This document shows positions 6,754 through 14,926 of a stretch of 30,455 nt of DNA, one piece after another. Location of the stretch: contig CAUAEH010000022.1 of the NCBI GenBank assembly GCA_958427975.1, positions 1 through 30,455 on the forward strand, written 5' to 3'. The notes beneath the pieces are model-generated. The model worked only from the letters and a program-made list of their open reading frames with translations, had not been told where the DNA came from and did not search any database. Numbering within the stretch: the first letter of the stretch is position 1; every line of letters begins with the position of its first letter. The stretch comes from an uncultured Collinsella sp. Its GTDB lineage: Bacteria > Actinomycetota > Coriobacteriia > Coriobacteriales > Coriobacteriaceae. A program made the translations under genes and the position numbers.

Positions 6754-7629
6754 ATGACGGCTGCTGCGGCTGTGGAGCCCACGGAGCTTGAAGAACTCAT
6801 GGAAGCGCAGGCCGAGGCCGCGCACGAGCGCGAGGTTGGGGATGCGACTCGCCCCACGGCAGAGGATCTTGCCGCCTCGCCGACGCGCATCGACGTCGAG
6901 GGCCTCGACCTGTTCTATGGCGACCATCATGCGCTCAAGGACGTGAATATCAAGATCCGCGACAAGCAGATCACCTCATTTATCGGGCCTTCGGGCTGCG
7001 GAAAGTCCACGTTGCTGCGCTGCTTTAACCGCATGAACGACGGCATCAAGGATTGCCGTATCGAGGGCAAGATTGCGCTCGATGGTCAAGATATCCTGGG
7101 CGATTACGACATCTGCCGTTTGCGCCAGCGCGTGGGCATGGTGTTCCAGCGCCCCAACCCGTTTCCCATGAGCATCTACGACAACGTCGCCTATGGGCCG
7201 CGCGGTATGGGTGTGCGCGACCGCGTCGTGCTCGACGAGCTGGTCGAGGACTCCCTTCGTCGCGCTGCGCTATGGGATGAGGTCAAGGACAAGCTCAAAG
7301 AGTCGGGTCTGGGTCTTTCGGGCGGCCAGCAGCAGCGTCTGTGCATCGCCCGCGCGCTGGCCGTGCAGCCCGACATTCTGCTGATGGACGAGCCGACCTC
7401 GGCACTCGACCCTGTGTCGACGCTGGTGGTGGAGCAGCTGGCCTGTGAGCTCAAAGAGACCTGCACGCTCGTGGTCGTTACGCACAATATGCAGCAGGCG
7501 GCGCGTATCTCCGATTCGGTCGCATTCTTTTTGCTGGGTGAGCTGGTGGAGCACGCGCCCACCGCGCAACTCTTCAAGAATCCGACCGATCCGCGCACGG
7601 CGGATTATTTGACGGGGCGTTTTGGCTGA
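6754..7629 (+). CDS. pstB: Phosphate ABC transporter ATP-binding protein PstB
   Basis: The ATPase subunit of the high-affinity phosphate importer PstSCAB, acting at the inner face of the membrane. The 291-residue protein has Walker A GPSGCGKST (78-86), Q-loop Q132, the PstB-typical RPNPFPMSIYDNVAYGPR, signature LSGGQQQR (188-195), Walker B ILLMDEP (208-214) and H-loop H244. The ATG at 6754 is chosen because GGAGGT lies 7 nt before it. About 40 residues of acidic, Ala/Glu-rich sequence precede the ABC domain, longer than in typical PstB. No pstS, pstC, pstA or phoU is in the window; a PhoB/PhoR-like pair follows, so the permease must be encoded elsewhere. Confidence 0.93.
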   Translation: MTAAAAVEPTELEELMEAQAEAAHEREVGDATRPTAEDLAASPTRIDVEGLDLFYGDHHALKDVNIKIRDKQITSFIGPSGCGKSTLLRCFNRMNDGIKDCRIEGKIALDGQDILGDYDICRLRQRVGMVFQRPNPFPMSIYDNVAYGPRGMGVRDRVVLDELVEDSLRRAALWDEVKDKLKESGLGLSGGQQQRLCIARALAVQPDILLMDEPTSALDPVSTLVVEQLACELKETCTLVVVTHNMQQAARISDSVAFFLLGELVEHAPTAQLFKNPTDPRTADYLTGRFG

Positions 7630-7639
7630 TACCATCTAG

Positions 7640-7653
7640 TAAAGGTACCTTTA
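7640..7653. promoter_or_regulatory. Perfect 14-bp palindrome before the PhoB-like gene
   Basis: TAAAGGTACCTTTA is fully self-complementary and lies 11 bp behind the pstB stop and 40 bp before the next start. It has no T tract, so an operator is more likely than a terminator. Confidence 0.35.
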
Positions 7654-7693
7654 GGGTTAAGATGCGGTCATGCCGGCCGCAAAGGGGTTCAAC

Positions 7694-8422
7694 ATGATCT
7701 ATTACGTCGAGGACGATGACAACATCAGGGATTTGACGGTCTATGCGCTGCGCAAGCAGGGGATTGAGGCCGAAGGCTTTTCGTGCGACGGTGAGTTTAA
7801 GGCTGCCGTGGCGCGACGGGTACCCGATGCCGTCCTGCTCGACATCATGCTGCCCGATACCGATGGCTTGGCGATTATGCGTCGACTGCGTGCCGATCGC
7901 CTGACGGCGACGGTGCCCATCATGATGCTTACCGCCAAGGATACCGAGCTCGACAAGGTGATGGCGCTCGATGGCGGTGCCGACGATTACCTGACTAAGC
8001 CGTTTTCGCTCATGGAGCTTGCAAGCCGCTGCCGCGCACTGCTGCGTCGCGGCGGCATGGTCAAGCAGGCGAGCGATGTGCTCAGCGTGGGCGACATCGT
8101 GCTCTCGCCCAGCCATCGCGAGGTGACCGTTGCCGGCGAGCCGCTTAAGCTCACCCTGCGCGAGTTCGACCTGCTCGAGTACCTCATGCGCAAGCCCGGC
8201 GTGGTTTTTACCCGCGAGTCGTTGCTGCAGAGCGTGTGGGGCTGGGACTTCGACGGCGGTTCGCGCACCGTTGACGTGCACGTGCAGACGCTTCGCCAAA
8301 AACTGGGCGAGCATGCCAGCGCCATCGAGACCGTGCGCGGCGTGGGCTACCGCTTGGCCGAGCCTTCTGCCGGCGATGGTGCCAAAGGCGACGACACCGC
8401 GGCCACCGCATCGGAGGAGTAA
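7694..8422 (+). CDS. PhoB-like response regulator
   Basis: A 242-residue OmpR/PhoB-family regulator. The receiver has D7-D8-D9, acceptor D50 (VLLDIMLPDTDG), T80 and K102 (LTKPFS); a winged-helix domain covers about residues 128-225 with the RTVDVHVQTLRQKLG recognition region. The tail after GYRLAEPS is acidic and Ala-rich. ATG 7694 is chosen over ATG 7670 because AAAGGGG ends 6 nt before it and because it gives the normal family N-terminus. It lies behind pstB and is followed after 3 bp by its kinase. The PhoB role is inferred from this context; by sequence alone it could be another OmpR-class regulator. Confidence 0.88.
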   Translation: MIYYVEDDDNIRDLTVYALRKQGIEAEGFSCDGEFKAAVARRVPDAVLLDIMLPDTDGLAIMRRLRADRLTATVPIMMLTAKDTELDKVMALDGGADDYLTKPFSLMELASRCRALLRRGGMVKQASDVLSVGDIVLSPSHREVTVAGEPLKLTLREFDLLEYLMRKPGVVFTRESLLQSVWGWDFDGGSRTVDVHVQTLRQKLGEHASAIETVRGVGYRLAEPSAGDGAKGDDTAATASEE

Positions 8423-8425
8423 CCC

Positions 8426-9850
8426 GTGGTCTTCGCCCCCCAGGGAAAACATACGCTGTCGCACCGCGTTTTTGTGACGATCTTTGTCTGCGCCATGGCG
8501 GTTATCGTGGCGTTTACGGTGCTGGGTGCGTTCTTTGTGCAAAACACCTTGGCGGATGCCACGAGTGCCAATCTGGCGCAGGAAACCGAGCTCATTGCTG
8601 CCGCTCTCGACGAACAGCAGGAGCCCATCCCGTTCTTGCGTAGTCTCGATCGCGAGGACTTGCGCATCACGCTGATTAACAAGGATGGATCGGTTGCCTA
8701 CGACAACGAGGCGTCGCCTTCCACACTGCCCAACCATGGCGATCGCCCCGAGGTCATCGAGGCCTTTGAGAGTGGTTTGGGTTCCGCGGAGCGCGCAAGC
8801 TCTACGCTCGACGAGATTATGCTGTATCGCGCCGTCGCCCTTGATAACGGCCAGGTTGTCCGCTTGGCGCAGGCCCAGCCTGGCGTTGCGGCGATTTTGC
8901 TGTCGATGGTGGCGCCGATGCTGCTTATCGCAGCAGCGGGTGCGGTACTCTCGTTTTTTATGGCGCGCCGCGAGTCCCGTGCCATCATCGCGCCGTTGCA
9001 AGAGGTGGATTTGGACCACCCACGCCGTAGCTATGAGCACGCCTATGCCGAGATGGTCCCCATGCTTGAGCGTATCGAGTCGCAGCGCCAGGAACTCAAG
9101 CGCCAAATGGCGGTGCTAGCGGACAACGACCGTATGCGCCGCGAGTTCACGGCGAATATCACCCATGAGCTCAAGACGCCGCTTACGGCGATTTCGGGCT
9201 ATGCCGAGCTCATCGCAAACGGCATGGTCGAGGGCGAGGGCGACCTGCGCAACTTTGGCGGTCGCATCTATCGTGAGGCGGGCCGCTTGGCAGCGCTTGT
9301 CAACGATATCCTTACGCTGTCTAACTTGGACGAGGCCGAGCGTGCAGCTGAGGGCGAGGCGGTGCCCATTGGGTCCACGGAGCCTATTGAGCTCTCGCGT
9401 GCCATCTACGCGGTCGAGCAGCGTCTTGAACAGGTCGCCCGTCAGGCGAATGTGACGATAAGTCATGAGACCAAGCCTGTGGTCATCGAGGGCGTGTCGC
9501 GCTTGATTGACGAGCTCATCTATAATCTGGCAAGCAACGCCATCCGCTACAATCGACCCGGCGGTACGGTTACGCTGCAGTGCGGCACCAACGACGAAGG
9601 CCATCCGTTCCTTGCGGTCGCCGACACGGGAATCGGTATCGCGCCTGAAGAACAGGGCAAGGTATTTGAGCGGTTCTATCGCGTGGACAAGAGTAGGTCC
9701 AAGGCACGCGGCGGAACCGGTCTGGGGCTTGCCATTGTCAAGCATGCGGCCCTGTATCATCACGCCACGCTCGATCTGTCGAGCGAGTTGGGCGTGGGAA
9801 CCACCATTACGGTGACGTTTCCCATACAGCAGGACGAGCCATTCGCATAG
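8426..9850 (+). CDS. PhoR-like sensor histidine kinase
   Basis: A 474-residue kinase with a membrane segment at about residues 16-38, an extracytoplasmic region (39-155) and a second segment (157-179). The H box is FTANITHELKTPLTAISGYA (H247). The N box holds N367/N371, G1 is DTGIG (400-404), the F box is FERFYRVDKS, and G2 is GGTGLGLAIVKH. No clear HAMP or cytoplasmic PAS domain is seen between the second membrane segment and the H box, so it is simpler than E. coli PhoR. It starts at a GTG 3 bp after the regulator stop, with GGAGGAG overlapping the end of that gene, so the two are translationally coupled. Confidence 0.9.
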   Translation: MVFAPQGKHTLSHRVFVTIFVCAMAVIVAFTVLGAFFVQNTLADATSANLAQETELIAAALDEQQEPIPFLRSLDREDLRITLINKDGSVAYDNEASPSTLPNHGDRPEVIEAFESGLGSAERASSTLDEIMLYRAVALDNGQVVRLAQAQPGVAAILLSMVAPMLLIAAAGAVLSFFMARRESRAIIAPLQEVDLDHPRRSYEHAYAEMVPMLERIESQRQELKRQMAVLADNDRMRREFTANITHELKTPLTAISGYAELIANGMVEGEGDLRNFGGRIYREAGRLAALVNDILTLSNLDEAERAAEGEAVPIGSTEPIELSRAIYAVEQRLEQVARQANVTISHETKPVVIEGVSRLIDELIYNLASNAIRYNRPGGTVTLQCGTNDEGHPFLAVADTGIGIAPEEQGKVFERFYRVDKSRSKARGGTGLGLAIVKHAALYHHATLDLSSELGVGTTITVTFPIQQDEPFA

Positions 9851-9875
9851 CGATACAACATAGATATTGATGTAG

Positions 9876-9908
9876 ACGCCGCATTTGACTTTCGGGTGCG
9901 GCGTTGTT
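9876..9908 (+). terminator. Terminator of the pstB-regulator-kinase operon
   Basis: ACGCCGCA pairs with TGCGGCGT around a 13-nt loop, followed by a broken T tract (TGTTGT). The rest of the 195-bp gap up to 10046 holds a small ACAGG/CCTGT hairpin (9940-9953) and no clear promoter; a weak candidate pair is TTGGTC 9970 and TAACAT 9993. Confidence 0.55.
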
Positions 9909-10045
9909 GTGCAATTTTACGATTGCTTCCGACATTTTTACAGGAGAGCCTGTTTCTTATGTATAGAGTTTGGTCTCGGTAAAAAGATGCGATAACATAC
10001 GGACAGTTTTGTCAATCCGAACTGGGGAAATGAAAGGCAAGCTGC

Positions 10046-10702
10046 ATGACCCTTCTCGAACTGTTCCAGCTGCTGAAGAAGCACCTTCAGCTGGTCATCA
10101 CCCTTCCGGTGGTCTGCGCGATCGCCATGGGCATCGTGTCCTTCGTTGCGATGGACAACACCTATACCGCGACGACGAGCATGTACATTCTCGCCAAGAC
10201 CGACGATAGCGGTCAGATGAGCTACAACGATCTCTCGGCGAGTCAGATGCTTTCCAACGATATCGCCACGCTGCTGGATAGCGATAGCGTTAAGAGCGGC
10301 GCAGCCAATGAACTGGGCCTCACCGATCTGGATGACTACAAGGTGTCTGTTTCCTCCGAGACCACCACGCGTGTCATTACGCTTTCGGTTACCGGCACCG
10401 ATGCCAAGGAGACGGCTAAGGTCGCAAAGGCCATAGCTAGCTCGGTGAGTACGGTCGCTCAGAACGTCGGCGCTGCCCAGAGCATCAACGTTATCGACGA
10501 GGCTAAGACCCCCGAAGCCCCCAGCGGCCCCAAGCGTATGCTGTACGTTGCTGTCGCGTTCCTCGCGGGCATCTTTATCGCAGTTGCCTATGTCGTTTTG
10601 GCAGACATGCTCAACACCCGCATCCGCGGTGCCGAAGAGGCAGAAGGGCTCCTGGGCATTCCCGTTGTTGGCCGAATTCCGGCTATGAAAGGTGGTAAAT
10701 AG
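10046..10702 (+). CDS. Wzz/YveK-like polysaccharide co-polymerase and kinase adaptor
   Basis: A 218-residue membrane protein of the CpsC/CapA/YveK class, which sets capsule or exopolysaccharide chain length and activates the partner tyrosine kinase. Two membrane segments lie at about residues 16-36 and 165-187, with an extracellular alpha/beta domain between them. A proline-rich TPEAPSGPKR precedes the second segment, as is typical. The cytoplasmic tail (TRIRGAEEAEGLLGIPVVGR) is the region that meets the kinase in this family. GAAAGGC precedes the ATG. The kinase gene begins 2 bp after the stop. Confidence 0.88.
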   Translation: MTLLELFQLLKKHLQLVITLPVVCAIAMGIVSFVAMDNTYTATTSMYILAKTDDSGQMSYNDLSASQMLSNDIATLLDSDSVKSGAANELGLTDLDDYKVSVSSETTTRVITLSVTGTDAKETAKVAKAIASSVSTVAQNVGAAQSINVIDEAKTPEAPSGPKRMLYVAVAFLAGIFIAVAYVVLADMLNTRIRGAEEAEGLLGIPVVGRIPAMKGGK

Positions 10703-10704
10703 GC

Positions 10705-11442
10705 ATGGCTAAGGCAAAGAACACCGATAAGCTCGTTGTACAGAATGCCGCCAAGACCCTTCTGGCCAACATCCGCTTTGCGAGCGTGGACGACCCCATT
10801 CGCACCATCACCGTTACCTCCTCGATTCCCAACGAGGGCAAGTCTACGGTTTCCATTAACCTTGCTCAGGCAATTGCCACGAGTGGCAAGTCCGTGCTCC
10901 TGGTTGAGGCCGATATGCGCCGCAGGTCCCTTTCCGATATGCTCGGCGTTCGTTCGCGCGGCGGACTCTATGCGGTTCTTTCCGAGCAGATCTCCATTGA
11001 CCAGGCAATTGTCGAGACGGGTCAGAAGAACTTCTACTTCCTTGATGCCGAGCCGCATATTCCCAATCCTGCCGACATCATCGTCTCTCACCGCTTTGCC
11101 AAGCTGGTAAAGGCACTGTCTGCTAAGTTCCAGTACGTCATCTTCGACGCTCCCCCGGTCGGCACCTTCATCGATGCTGCCGAGATTGCCAGCCTGACCG
11201 ACGGCACGCTGTTCGTGGTGCGCGAGGACTTCACCAAGCGCGAGGAGGCGCTCAACGCCATCGGTCAGCTTAAGAAGTCCGAGAAGGTCAAGCTCATCGG
11301 TACCGTTATGAACTACTGCGAGACCGAGACCAGCGAGTACTACTACTCCTACTACACCAAGGACGGTAAGAAGGTTAAGAAGGGCTCCGACGATCAGGGG
11401 ACTTCCAAAAAGGGCATCTTCACCAACCGAGCAAACGTTTAG
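10705..11442 (+). CDS. BY-type tyrosine-protein kinase (CpsD/CapB/YwqD class)
   Basis: A 245-residue bacterial tyrosine kinase of the P-loop MinD-like fold. Walker A is SIPNEGKST, Walker A' is VLLVEADMRR (64-73) and Walker B is YVIFDAPP (144-151). The autophosphorylated tail carries a tyrosine cluster EYYYSYY (Y212-214, Y216-217). It lacks its own membrane part, so it should work with the adaptor encoded just upstream, as in Gram-positive bacteria. A phosphatase gene follows, giving a full phosphorylation cycle. Translation from ATG 10705 overlaps the preceding ribosome site AAAGGTGG. Confidence 0.92.
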   Translation: MAKAKNTDKLVVQNAAKTLLANIRFASVDDPIRTITVTSSIPNEGKSTVSINLAQAIATSGKSVLLVEADMRRRSLSDMLGVRSRGGLYAVLSEQISIDQAIVETGQKNFYFLDAEPHIPNPADIIVSHRFAKLVKALSAKFQYVIFDAPPVGTFIDAAEIASLTDGTLFVVREDFTKREEALNAIGQLKKSEKVKLIGTVMNYCETETSEYYYSYYTKDGKKVKKGSDDQGTSKKGIFTNRANV

Positions 11443-11459
11443 TTGATTAAGGCTGACCT

Positions 11460-12110
11460 ATGCGTGACATTCATTGCCATATCTTGCCGGGTGTAGACGA
11501 CGGCGCCGCCGATCTCGATGAGAGCTTGGCGATGCTCGAGGCTGCCAAGCGGGCCGGTGTAACCAGAATCGTTTGCACTCCTCACTGCCGTGATCCCTAT
11601 TTTGATTACGACAAGATGTGGGATGCCTTTGAGCTGCTGCGTGATAACGCTGACGGTTTTCCGCTCCAGATGGGCTTCGAGGTCAACCATCGAAAGCTCG
11701 TTGAGCTTGGTATCGATGCCGCGGAGCACTTGCATTTCGATGGGACCAACGAGTTTCTGCTCGAACTTTCGACGCATGCCGATGCGTATGCGTTTAGAGA
11801 GTACGAGAACACGATTTACGATTTGCAGTGCCGTGGCTACCAGGTGATCATCGCTCATCCTGAGCGCTATCGTGCGGTTCAAAAGGATGTAAGCGTGGCG
11901 GAGCGTCTGGTCGATATGGGCTGCAAGCTGCAGGCTTCGGCGGACTTTATTGCCGGCGGTCGCTTTGGTCGCGAGAAAAAGCCGGCACAGCGCCTGTTCG
12001 ATCAGAACCTGTACAGCTTCATCGCGAGCGATGCCCATAACGTGGGTCATTACGACTGCCTGGCGAAGGCTCGCGCGAAGTTTAGCGTACGCGGAGCTCA
12101 TTTTCGCTAA
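11460..12110 (+). CDS. PHP-family tyrosine-protein phosphatase (CpsB/CapC/YwqE class)
   Basis: A 216-residue manganese-dependent phosphatase that dephosphorylates the BY kinase. The PHP motif DIHCHILPGVDDG gives H5 and H7; further metal or catalytic residues are in CTPH (H42), EVNHRK, IAHPERY (H133) and SDAH (D191, H193). It starts 17 bp after the kinase stop with AAGG upstream. The order adaptor, kinase, phosphatase matches known capsule control cassettes, but no polysaccharide synthesis gene follows in this window. Confidence 0.92.
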   Translation: MRDIHCHILPGVDDGAADLDESLAMLEAAKRAGVTRIVCTPHCRDPYFDYDKMWDAFELLRDNADGFPLQMGFEVNHRKLVELGIDAAEHLHFDGTNEFLLELSTHADAYAFREYENTIYDLQCRGYQVIIAHPERYRAVQKDVSVAERLVDMGCKLQASADFIAGGRFGREKKPAQRLFDQNLYSFIASDAHNVGHYDCLAKARAKFSVRGAHFR

Positions 12111-12149
12111 AATCTGTCCCTAACGTTCGCATTGAATGAAAGGGCAGCC

Positions 12150-12650
12150 ATGGATATCCAACTTAAGACGGGATGCTTTGATGACGCGGCGTTGGTGCGC
12201 CGCGTCGTTTTTATGGACGAGCAGGGCTACGAGAATGAGTTCGACGCTATCGACGAGGATCCAAACTGCATTCATGTGACGCTCTATGTAGACGGCGAGC
12301 TTGCCGGTTGCTCGCGCGTGTTTCCCGAAGAGCTTGAGCGCGTGGCTGACGCAGAGGCCCCGGTGTTGCCGGCATGCGACATGGACGAAGGCGTTGCGGC
12401 GGGGGAGACCTACATTATGGGGCGCGTCGCCGTGCTGCCGGCTATGCGTCGTCGCGGACTGGCGAGTGCGATCGTGGAGACCAGTGCTTCGTGTGCACGC
12501 GATGCCGGCGCCAAGCTTATTAAGCTGCATGCGCAGGAATACGTGCTGCCGCTCTATGTAAAGGCGGGCTACACGCAAATTGCCCCGGTAGATTACGAAG
12601 ACGAGGGCCAGCCCCATGTCTGGATGGCCAAGCGCGTAGATGGCAGATAG
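12150..12650 (+). CDS. GNAT-family N-acetyltransferase
   Basis: A 166-residue acetyltransferase of the ElaA-like group. The acetyl-CoA loop is in motif A, GRVAVLPAMRRRGLASAIVE (91-110, RRRGLA). The C-terminal YVLPLYVKAGY is the usual motif B. The substrate is unknown. ATG 12150 is chosen because GAAAGGG lies 6 nt before it; an in-frame TTG at 12132 is less likely. It stands 40 bp behind the phosphatase gene and may be cotranscribed. A repeat hairpin overlaps its stop codon. Confidence 0.88.
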   Translation: MDIQLKTGCFDDAALVRRVVFMDEQGYENEFDAIDEDPNCIHVTLYVDGELAGCSRVFPEELERVADAEAPVLPACDMDEGVAAGETYIMGRVAVLPAMRRRGLASAIVETSASCARDAGAKLIKLHAQEYVLPLYVKAGYTQIAPVDYEDEGQPHVWMAKRVDGR

Positions 12651-12686
12651 GGACGTTCCTTTTCTGCCGGCAGCTGGGGACACTCC
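12642..12686. repeat. REP-like hairpins with GGGACGTTCC motif
   Basis: GGCAGA (12642-12647) pairs with TCTGCC (12663-12668) and encloses AGGGACGTTCCT, itself able to pair. CTGCCGGCAG (12664-12673) is a palindrome, and GGGGACACTCC follows. The GGGACGTTC motif recurs in the element at 15081-15163, on the other side of htpG. Confidence 0.55.
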
Positions 12687-12760
12687 TTGGCAATTGACGC
12701 ATTGGAGCGCTCGGACATACAGTTTTTCGATTCCGTATGTATATATGCGCGCTATTGGGT

Positions 12761-12766
12761 TATAAA
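12761..12766 (+). promoter_or_regulatory. -10 element likely for htpG
   Basis: TATAAA lies 92 bp before the htpG ATG; no good -35 is visible. No CIRCE or HAIR operator was seen. An alternative start is TTGACG at 12694-12699 without a strong -10. Confidence 0.4.
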
Positions 12767-12797
12767 ATCTAAGTCTGAACATAGCAGGTCTGCGATG

Positions 12798-12822
12798 CGG
12801 CTCGGGCAACCGGGCCGTTTTT
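12798..12822 (+). terminator. Terminator in the htpG leader
   Basis: CGGCTCGG pairs with CCGGGCCG (one wobble) around GCAA and is followed by five T. It lies between the likely htpG promoter and the htpG ATG, so it may be an attenuator; it may instead end transcription from the acetyltransferase gene. Confidence 0.6.
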
Positions 12823-12852
12823 GCGGACGGGGGTAGCGCGAAAGGACTGCAC

Positions 12853-14877
12853 ATGCGTCAATTTAAGACCGAGAGCAAAAAACTGCTCGACCTCATGATC
12901 AACTCCATCTACACCAATAAGGAAATCTTCCTGCGCGAGCTTATCTCTAACGCGAGCGACGCCGTCGACAAGCTCAACTTTAAGAGCCTGCAGGATCCGA
13001 GCGTCAAGATCAACCAGGGCGACCTGGCCATTCGCGTCTCCTTTGATAAAGACGCCCGCACCATTACCATCTCGGATAACGGCATTGGCATGACCGCCGA
13101 GGAGCTCGAGCGCAATCTGGGCACCATCGCCCATTCCGGCTCCGAGGAGTTTAAGACCGAGAACGCCGAGCAGCAGGGCTCCGATGTCGACATCATCGGC
13201 CAGTTTGGCGTGGGCTTCTACTCTGCCTTTATGGTTGCCAGCCATGTGAAGGTCGTCAGCCGCGCCTATGGCGAGGATGTCGCCCATGTGTGGGAATCCG
13301 ACGGTCTTGAGGGCTACACCATCGAGGACGGTGAGCGCGCCGAGCACGGTACCGATGTCATCCTGACGCTGCGCGAGAACGAGAAGCTCGATGCCGACGG
13401 CGAGGCCGAGACCTACGATCGCTTCCTGACCGAGTGGGGTCTCAAGAGCCTGATTCAGCAGTACAGCAACTATGTGCGCTACCCGATTCAGATGATGGTG
13501 TCCAAGAGCCGCCAGAAACCCAAGCCCGAGGACGCCGGCGACGATTACAAGCCCGAGTACGAGGACTACCAGGAGCTCGAGACCGTCAATTCCATGACAC
13601 CGATCTGGAAGAAGCGCAGCTCCGATGTCGAGCAGAAGGACTACGACGAGTTCTACAAGTCCACGTTCCACGACTTTGACGATCCTGCGCGCACCATCAG
13701 CTTCCATGCCGAGGGCACGCTCGAGTACGATGCCCTGCTGTTTGTGCCGGGCCGCGCGCCGTTCGATCTGTACAGCAAGGATTACGAGAAGGGTCTGGCA
13801 CTCTACAGCTCCAACGTCCTGATCATGGAGAAGTGCGACGACCTGCTGCCCGACTACTACAACTTTGTCCGCGGCGTCGTGGATTCCGCTGATGTGTCGC
13901 TCAACATCTCGCGTGAGACGCTGCAGCAGAACCGTCAGCTCAAGGCCATCGCCAAGCGTGTGGAAAAGAAGATCACCGCCGACCTTGAGGATATGCGTGA
14001 CAACGACCGCGAGGCCTACGAGAAGTTCTTTGAGAACTTTGGCCGCGGTCTTAAGTACGGCATCTACTCGAGCTATGGCATGAAGGCCGATGAGCTCGCC
14101 GATCTGTTGCTGTTCTGGTCTGCCAAGGAACAGAAGATGATTACCCTGGCCGAGTATGCCAAGGGCATGCCCGAGGATCAGAAGGCCATCTACTACGCCG
14201 CCGGCGACTCGCGTGAGCGCTTGGCCAAGATGCCCGTGGTAAAGGGCGTGCTCGACCGCGGCTATGACGTGCTGCTGCTGACGCAGGACGTGGATGAGTT
14301 CACCTTCCAGGCTATGCGTGAGTACGTTGCCGCCGATATGCCCAAGATCTACGAGGACGATGCCGCCCGCGAGGCTGCCGAGAAGGCCGTGGCCGATGGT
14401 GCCGAGCCCGAGGTTGAGGATCGTCACCTGGAGCTCAAGAACGTCGCAACCGGTGATCTTGACCTGGCGACCGAGGACGAGAAAAAGGAGGCCGAGGACG
14501 CCACCAAGGAGAACGAGGACCTCTTTAACGCCATGAAGGAGGCACTCGGCGACAAGGTCGAGAAGGTTGCCGTCTCTGCGCGCCTGACCGATGCTCCCGC
14601 GTGCATCACCACCGAGGGCCCGCTTTCGCTCGAGATGGAGAAGGTACTCCAGAAGGGACCCGAGGGCGCGCCCGACGGCATGCCCAAGAGCCAGCGCGTG
14701 CTCGAGCTCAACGCCAAGCACCCGGTCTTTGCCAAGCTCGTCGCTGCCCAGAAGGCGGGCGACACCGACAAGATCAAGCAGTACTCCGGCCTGCTCTATG
14801 ACCAGGCCCTGCTGGTCGAGGGCGTTTTGCCCGAGGACCCCGTGGCCTTCGCGGCGGCTGTTTGTAACTTGATGTAG
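12853..14877 (+). CDS. htpG: Chaperone protein HtpG (Hsp90)
   Basis: A 674-residue ATP-dependent chaperone. The GHKL ATPase domain starts at the N-terminus with ELISNASDA (N33), DNGIGM (75-80) and GQFGVGFYSAF (116-126). The middle domain contains YSNYVRYPIQMMV and the conserved SLNISRETLQQNRQ stretch. The C-terminal dimerisation domain ends LLVEGVLPEDPVAFA. It is about 50 residues longer than E. coli HtpG, mainly because of a charged segment around residues 500-560 rich in Glu, Asp and Lys. AAAGGA lies 6 nt before the ATG. It is monocistronic, with hairpins on both sides. Confidence 0.97.
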   Translation: MRQFKTESKKLLDLMINSIYTNKEIFLRELISNASDAVDKLNFKSLQDPSVKINQGDLAIRVSFDKDARTITISDNGIGMTAEELERNLGTIAHSGSEEFKTENAEQQGSDVDIIGQFGVGFYSAFMVASHVKVVSRAYGEDVAHVWESDGLEGYTIEDGERAEHGTDVILTLRENEKLDADGEAETYDRFLTEWGLKSLIQQYSNYVRYPIQMMVSKSRQKPKPEDAGDDYKPEYEDYQELETVNSMTPIWKKRSSDVEQKDYDEFYKSTFHDFDDPARTISFHAEGTLEYDALLFVPGRAPFDLYSKDYEKGLALYSSNVLIMEKCDDLLPDYYNFVRGVVDSADVSLNISRETLQQNRQLKAIAKRVEKKITADLEDMRDNDREAYEKFFENFGRGLKYGIYSSYGMKADELADLLLFWSAKEQKMITLAEYAKGMPEDQKAIYYAAGDSRERLAKMPVVKGVLDRGYDVLLLTQDVDEFTFQAMREYVAADMPKIYEDDAAREAAEKAVADGAEPEVEDRHLELKNVATGDLDLATEDEKKEAEDATKENEDLFNAMKEALGDKVEKVAVSARLTDAPACITTEGPLSLEMEKVLQKGPEGAPDGMPKSQRVLELNAKHPVFAKLVAAQKAGDTDKIKQYSGLLYDQALLVEGVLPEDPVAFAAAVCNLM

Positions 14878-14884
14878 TTAGCAA

Positions 14885-14911
14885 GTTACGCGGTTCTACG
14901 AACCGCGTAAC
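14885..14911. terminator. Perfect 12-bp hairpin behind htpG
   Basis: GTTACGCGGTTC pairs with GAACCGCGTAAC around TAC, 8 bp after the htpG stop. There is no T tract, so it may protect the mRNA end or work with the structure that follows. Confidence 0.5.
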
Positions 14912-14926
14912 GGCTCGACGCTGCAA

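Noticed and set aside
7574..9106. Minus-strand open frame of 510 codons opposite the PhoB/PhoR-like genes
   Set aside because: It mirrors the GC-rich codon use of two well supported genes and is rich in His, Arg and Gln with no domain.
12694..12721. Strong promoter TTGACG...CATACA before htpG
   Set aside because: The -10 matches only three of six positions; TATAAA at 12761 is a better candidate.
12769..14721. Minus-strand open frame of 650 codons opposite htpG
   Set aside because: It is a low-complexity shadow (Leu, Val, Gly rich) of a highly conserved gene, with no independent ribosome site or motif.
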